From contig NC_091257.1 of NCBI RefSeq assembly GCF_042477335.2, positions 49,756,501-49,820,500 of the forward strand: a DNA stretch of 64,000 nucleotides, in the 5' to 3' direction. The DNA is from Ovis canadensis. Taxonomy: Eukaryota; Chordata; Mammalia; Artiodactyla; Bovidae. The first letter of the stretch is position 1, and each line of letters starts with the position of its first letter. Shown in pieces: positions 60,248-64,000 of the stretch. The position numbers and the translations under genes were made by a program. The notes under the pieces were generated by a model. The model was not told the origin of the DNA. It saw nothing but the letters and a program-made list of their open reading frames with translations, and did no database searches.

Positions 60248-61314
60248 GGCAGAAAGTTCCCGGGTTGTTTTTTTTTTTTCTTTTTTTTCCTCAGTAGCGG
60301 AATCACAGCTTCTTTTTCAAACCCCTAGAAGAATCCGGGGCGCCAGTGACAGGGGGCCAAAGCAGCGCTCTCAGCTCTAAGTGCTGAGGTCATTGCGGTC
60401 GGGTCTTCTAGGAAATCCCTGGTTTTCGGGGTGAACTGATGGCGACTGGGGGTGTGGACACGCAGGGTGCGCGCGGGAGACCCAGGACCGGCGGGCGGGC
60501 TCCGGATCGCAGAAGCGGGCTTAACGGATTTACAGCGCTCTTAGGCGGGGCTCTTTCCTTTCTCCCACCCTGTTTTCCTTTTTCTCTCTTTGGCTTCAGC
60601 GCCAGCCGCCTGGGGGAGGGCCGGGCCGCCGCGCGCACGGCAGAGAGGCAGCGGCGATTAGCACCCTAATCCCGGCCCTGACCCCCCGGCGGTGGGCGCG
60701 CGGGCCGGGCGGAGACGGGGCGGGGCGGGGGCGCGGCCGCCGGCTCCCTACGTCCCGCGGGCAGGTCCCAGCAGCCGCGGGTGGGGGCGCCAGTGGGAAC
60801 TGGGGGCCCCGGGGACCCCACGCAGCGGCTGTCAGTTCCCCGCGGTGGAGATGCCCGGGAAGTCGGAGGGCGCAGGCGAAGAAGCGGGTGGGCTGGACCC
60901 GGGCGGTGGCCCGGACGCCGGGAGCTGGGCAGCGACCCCCGCCTCCCGACCCCCCGCCGCCCCGACCCAGCATGGAGGGGCGAGGCGAGCGCCAACGCCC
61001 GCCGCGGCCCTCGGCGCCTACAGGTTAGCGCGAGCCCGGGGCCGGGCACCTGAGGGCGGGGACTCGTCCCCCGCGACCCAGCAGAGGGGCGCCCCCCGCC
61101 CGAGGCTGCGGGGCTGGGCGCCACGCCGGGGGCTCCGGACTGGGGGCGGACATCCCCCCACCCCCGCTCTGGGGAGGGCGCCGACCCGACCCACGTCCGG
61201 GCTGGAGAAGTTGGGGGGCGAGCGCGGGAGGCTGGGGCGAGGCCCACGGGGTGCCGAGGGAGCGGACTAGATGGACGAAGGGAGTCAGGAGGGGCGACAG
61301 ACGCCGGGACTTAC

Positions 61315-61440
61315 CGAGCGGCTCCCTCATGCTGCCCTGCGCTGTCGCCGCCGCTCCGGCCGGCCGGGGAACAGCGCGACCCGCCCCGCTCGCAGCCTCT
61401 GCGGCCGAGCATGCCCGGAGCCGCCGCCGCCGCCGCCCCG
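61315..61440 (-). other. JCAD: JCAD exon 1 (non-coding) and approximate transcription start zone
   Basis: On the minus strand the CpG island contains CCGCTCG|GTAAGT, a near-perfect donor after base 61315, which fits the acceptor of exon 2. The exon's 5' end is not defined by sequence. It should lie between the donor and the GC-box array that starts near 61450. The exon carries ATGs at 61412..61410 and 61330..61328, neither in the JCAD frame once spliced. The fit of gene length (about 40 kb here) with the human gene supports this promoter, but no transcript data are available here. Confidence 0.62.
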
Positions 61441-61444
61441 CTCT

Positions 61445-61600
61445 CCGCGGCCCCGCCCATCACCCCGCCCATCACCCCGCCCTCCGCGACCCAGCACCCC
61501 GCCCATAGCCCCGCCCCCGCGGCTTCGCGATCCCCGCCCCGCCCATCGCTCCACCCCGCGCGCTCCGCCCCGCCCTGTCCGACGAGCGGCCTCCAGGCTC
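61445..61600 (-). promoter_or_regulatory. JCAD: array of GC boxes (Sp/KLF-type sites) upstream of exon 1
   Basis: CCCCGCCC occurs again and again on the plus strand (GGGCGGGG on the minus strand), including a short tandem of CACCCCGCCCAT units. These are classical Sp1/KLF binding motifs. They lie just upstream of the predicted first exon, where core-promoter GC boxes would be expected. Confidence 0.7.
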
Positions 61601-61650
61601 TGCTCTCTGGCGGGAGGGCAGCACCCGGGCTGGGGCGGACGGGTAGCCAA

Positions 61651-62249
61651 AGGCACAGGCCTGCTCCGGCCCCGCCTACGGCACAGGTGAATTGGTCACC
61701 TTTCCCTCTTTCCGGTCACTTGGGTTTGGGCAGCTTCAACGCTGTATGAATGTCCATACACACTTATGCATACGTACACTGCCACACAGAGATGCACACA
61801 GCTCCCCCCCACACACACACACACACAGACACACTTTCACAAAAACATACACGCAGGGAAGGTGTGAAGAGCAGAAGACAGTGACAACAGCTTAGTGCTT
61901 GGAATCTCCTAAAGCAGATGGCTGAGTATCTTAGCTAGAGGCTTGGGGAAACTTTACAGGTCAGCTGCTCAGTCCTGTCTTTTGGTGGATGAGGAAATGG
62001 GAAGCCAGGAGAAGGCAGAGGTCAGGCAGAGTGAACACATACTGCTCCCGCCTCTCCACCTCCCTCATAGCCACAATCAGACTGCTGCCAGGTCTGCTCA
62101 CCGGCAAAAGTCCTTGTACTTTGGAGGGCAGAGAAAAGACAAAAGGTTCAACTGCTGATGAGTCATGGAGAGGGCGATGGTATTGGCTAAGTTCAGTTCA
62201 CAGAGGCAGAGGCATGGAGCAGCCCCCGGTGCAGAAGGATAACCTTTCA
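61651..62249. other. upstream flank of JCAD
   Basis: A short CA microsatellite at 61,807..61,835; otherwise unique-looking with no supported exon. Confidence 0.4.
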
Positions 62250-62345
62250 ACTGGACTTCCCTGGCGGACCAGCGATTAAAAATCTGCCTTGCAAGGCAGA
62301 GGATTTGGGTTTGAGCTCTCCTTGGGGAACTATGCCTCGGAGCTA
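62250..62345 (+). mobile_element. CHR-2-type SINE fragment
   Basis: CTGGACTTCCCTGGCGGACC, GATTAAAAATCTGCCTTGC and TTTGAGCTCTCCTTGGGGA. Confidence 0.65.
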
Positions 62346-62623
62346 CTGAGGGAGTGAATTCTCAGGTAGGTTGATAAGACACCTGGAGTTCCCAAGGAGG
62401 AGAAAGGGGTCTGGGGCTCTCGAGGAGGAGAAAGGGACAAACCTTTTTTTCTGCATCACTTTGTCTTAGTCACATAAGACGTTTTTTCTTAAACTCTGAG
62501 TTATTGTGACAACAATTTTTAAGAATAACTTTCTTTAAGCCCATAGCTAATGATTACACAACAAAACAACTCATCTTGGTCAAGGGTATGTTTTTCCTTA
62601 AGCTCTATACTAATGATTATATA

Positions 62624-64000
62624 TCCAGATAACCACGATGGTGTGATCTCTCACCTAGAGCCAGACATCCCAGAATGTGAAGTAAAGTGGGCCTTAGGGC
62701 CTTGGCCCATCACTATGAACAAAGCTACTGGAAGTGATGGAATTCCAGTTGAGCTAATTCAAATCCTAAAAGATGATGCTGTTAAAGTGCTGCACTCAAT
62801 AGACCAGCAAATTTGGAAAACTCAGCAGTGGCCACAGGACTGGAGAAGGTCAGTTTTCATTCCAATCCAAAGAAAGGCAATGCCAAAGAATGCTCAAACC
62901 ACCACATAATTGTACTCATCTCACACACTAGCAAAATAATGCTCGAAATTCTCCAAGCCAGGCTATAATAGTACATGAACAAAGAACTTTCAGATGTTCA
63001 AGCTGGATTTAGAAAAGGGCAGGGAACCAGAGATCAAATTGCCAACATCTGTTGGATCATAGAAAAAGCAAAGAGAGTTTCAGAAAAACATCTACTTCTG
63101 CTTGACTGACTACGCCAAAGCCTTTGTGTGGATCACAACAAACTGTGGAAAATTCAAGAGATGGGAATACCAGACCACTTACCTACCTCTTGAGAAATCT
63201 GTATGCAGGTCAAGAAGCAACAGTTAGAACTGGACATGGAACAATGGACTGGTTCCAAATTGGGAAAGGAGTGCGTCAAGACTGTATATTGTCACCCTGC
63301 TTATTTAACTTATATGCAGAGTCCACCATGCAAAATGCCGGGCTGGATGAACACAAGCTGGAATCAAGATTGCTGGGAGAAATATCAATAACCTCAGATA
63401 TGCAGATGACACCACCCTTATGGCAGAAAGTGAAGAACTAAAAAGCCTCTTGATGAAAGTGAAAGAGGAGAGTGAAAAAGTTGGCTTAAAGCTCAACATT
63501 GAGAAAATGAAGATCATGGCATCTGATCCCATCATTTCATGGCAAATAGATGGGGAAACAATGGAAACAGTGACACTTTATTTGGGGGGGCCCCAAAATC
63601 ACTGTAGATGGTGACTGCAGCTATGAAATTAAAAGATGCTTGCTCCTTAGAAGAAAAGCTACGACTAACCTAGACAGCATATTAAAAAGCAGAGACATTA
63701 CTTTGCCAAAAAAGGTCCATCTAGTCAAAGCTATTGTTTTCCCAGTAGTCATGTGTGAATGTGAGAGTTAGATTGTGAAGAAAGCTGAGTGCCGAAGAAT
63801 TGATGCTTTTGAACTGTGGTGTTGGAGAAGACTCTTGAGAGTCCCTTGGACTGCAAGGAGGTCCAACCAGTCAGTCCTAACGGGAATCAGCCCTGAATAT
63901 TCATTGGAAGGATTGATGCTGAAGCTGAAACTCCAATACTTTGGCTACCTGATATGAAGAACTGGGAAAGATTGAAGGCAGGAGGAGAAGGGAACGACAG
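62624..64000 (+). mobile_element. BovB LINE, decayed, runs off the window end
   Basis: Forward copy of the reverse-transcriptase part of the RTE-type BovB LINE. Frames include MNKATGSDGIPVELIQILKD, LEIPNLS-type linker remains, GVRQDCILSPCLFNLYAE and the YADD region (as RYADDTT in a shifted frame), then LKSLLMKVKEESEKVGLKLN. Several frameshifts and stops split it, so it is not functional. It lies about 1 kb upstream of the JCAD promoter. Confidence 0.92.

Larger units (their letters stand above)
47011..61314 (-). other. JCAD: JCAD intron 1
   Basis: Runs from the donor GTAAGT in the CpG island to the acceptor CCCCACAG before exon 2. It holds two full SINEs (51.2 and 52.7 kb), MIR relics, an old L1 piece near 56 kb and simple repeats near 57.6 kb. 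From 52.95 kb to the promoter there is no ruminant SINE. 47,020..50,120, 53,900..55,790 and 56,620..60,230 show no further recognisable feature. The extent depends on the exon 1 prediction. Confidence 0.6.
60300..61650. promoter_or_regulatory. JCAD: CpG island, JCAD promoter region
   Basis: About 1.35 kb of very GC-rich sequence with dense CpG, unlike the AT-rich flanks. It covers the predicted exon 1 and the start of intron 1. No TATA box is seen, so this is a TATA-less, CpG-type promoter. Such islands often fire in both directions, so a divergent non-coding transcript is possible. Confidence 0.85.

Noticed and set aside
60692..61270. 192-codon plus-strand frame in the CpG island
   Set aside because: GC-rich DNA lacks stop codons by chance. 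The composition is Pro/Ala/Gly/Arg with no recognisable domain.
62550..63957. Reverse transcriptase as a possible active gene or retron
   Set aside because: It is a BovB LINE copy with several frameshifts and stops.

Overview
This is eukaryotic, mammalian chromosomal DNA from a ruminant (cattle, sheep, goat or a close relative). The tRNA-derived SINEs that end in the ruminant BovA unit, BOV-A2 dimers with AGC tails, BovB (RTE-type) LINE pieces and cetartiodactyl CHR-type SINEs make that clear. The exact species cannot be told from the sequence alone.

The window carries one protein-coding gene, on the minus strand: JCAD (KIAA1462), the junctional cadherin-5-associated protein of endothelial cell junctions. 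I recognise it from its N-terminus, its giant central exon and its C-terminus, compared with my memory of the human protein. Four exons can be placed, all with consensus splice sites: a non-coding first exon in a CpG island (ending at 61315), exon 2 with the start codon (47010..46669, ATG at 46952), a giant exon 3 (34407..30812) and a last exon whose coding part is only 35 nt (25390..25356). The introns are about 14.3, 12.3 and 5.4 kb. Together the coding exons give an intact 1304-residue protein. The 3'UTR runs on below 25355, probably for several kb, but its end is not certain.

Layout: 1..~21,600 is intergenic DNA downstream of JCAD, rich in SINEs, old L1 pieces, microsatellites and a four-level nested insertion (L1, SINE, ERV LTR, BovB) at 5330..8090. 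It also holds two convergent CTCF-like motifs (11,104 and 16,121). 21,650..25,355 is SINE-free and is the likely 3'UTR. 25,356..61,315 is the JCAD gene. 60,300..61,650 is the CpG-island promoter, with an array of GC boxes and a CTCF-like motif at its edge. 61,650..64,000 is upstream flank, with a CHR-type SINE fragment and a decayed BovB LINE running off the end.

No rRNA, tRNA gene, CRISPR array, operon or other bacterial-type system is present, and no new multi-gene system was found. The most useful observations are about JCAD itself: upstream ATGs whose reading frames overlap the main start, a cluster of PPxY motifs, a tiny last coding exon ending in a possible PDZ ligand, and an alternative intron-retained C-terminus.
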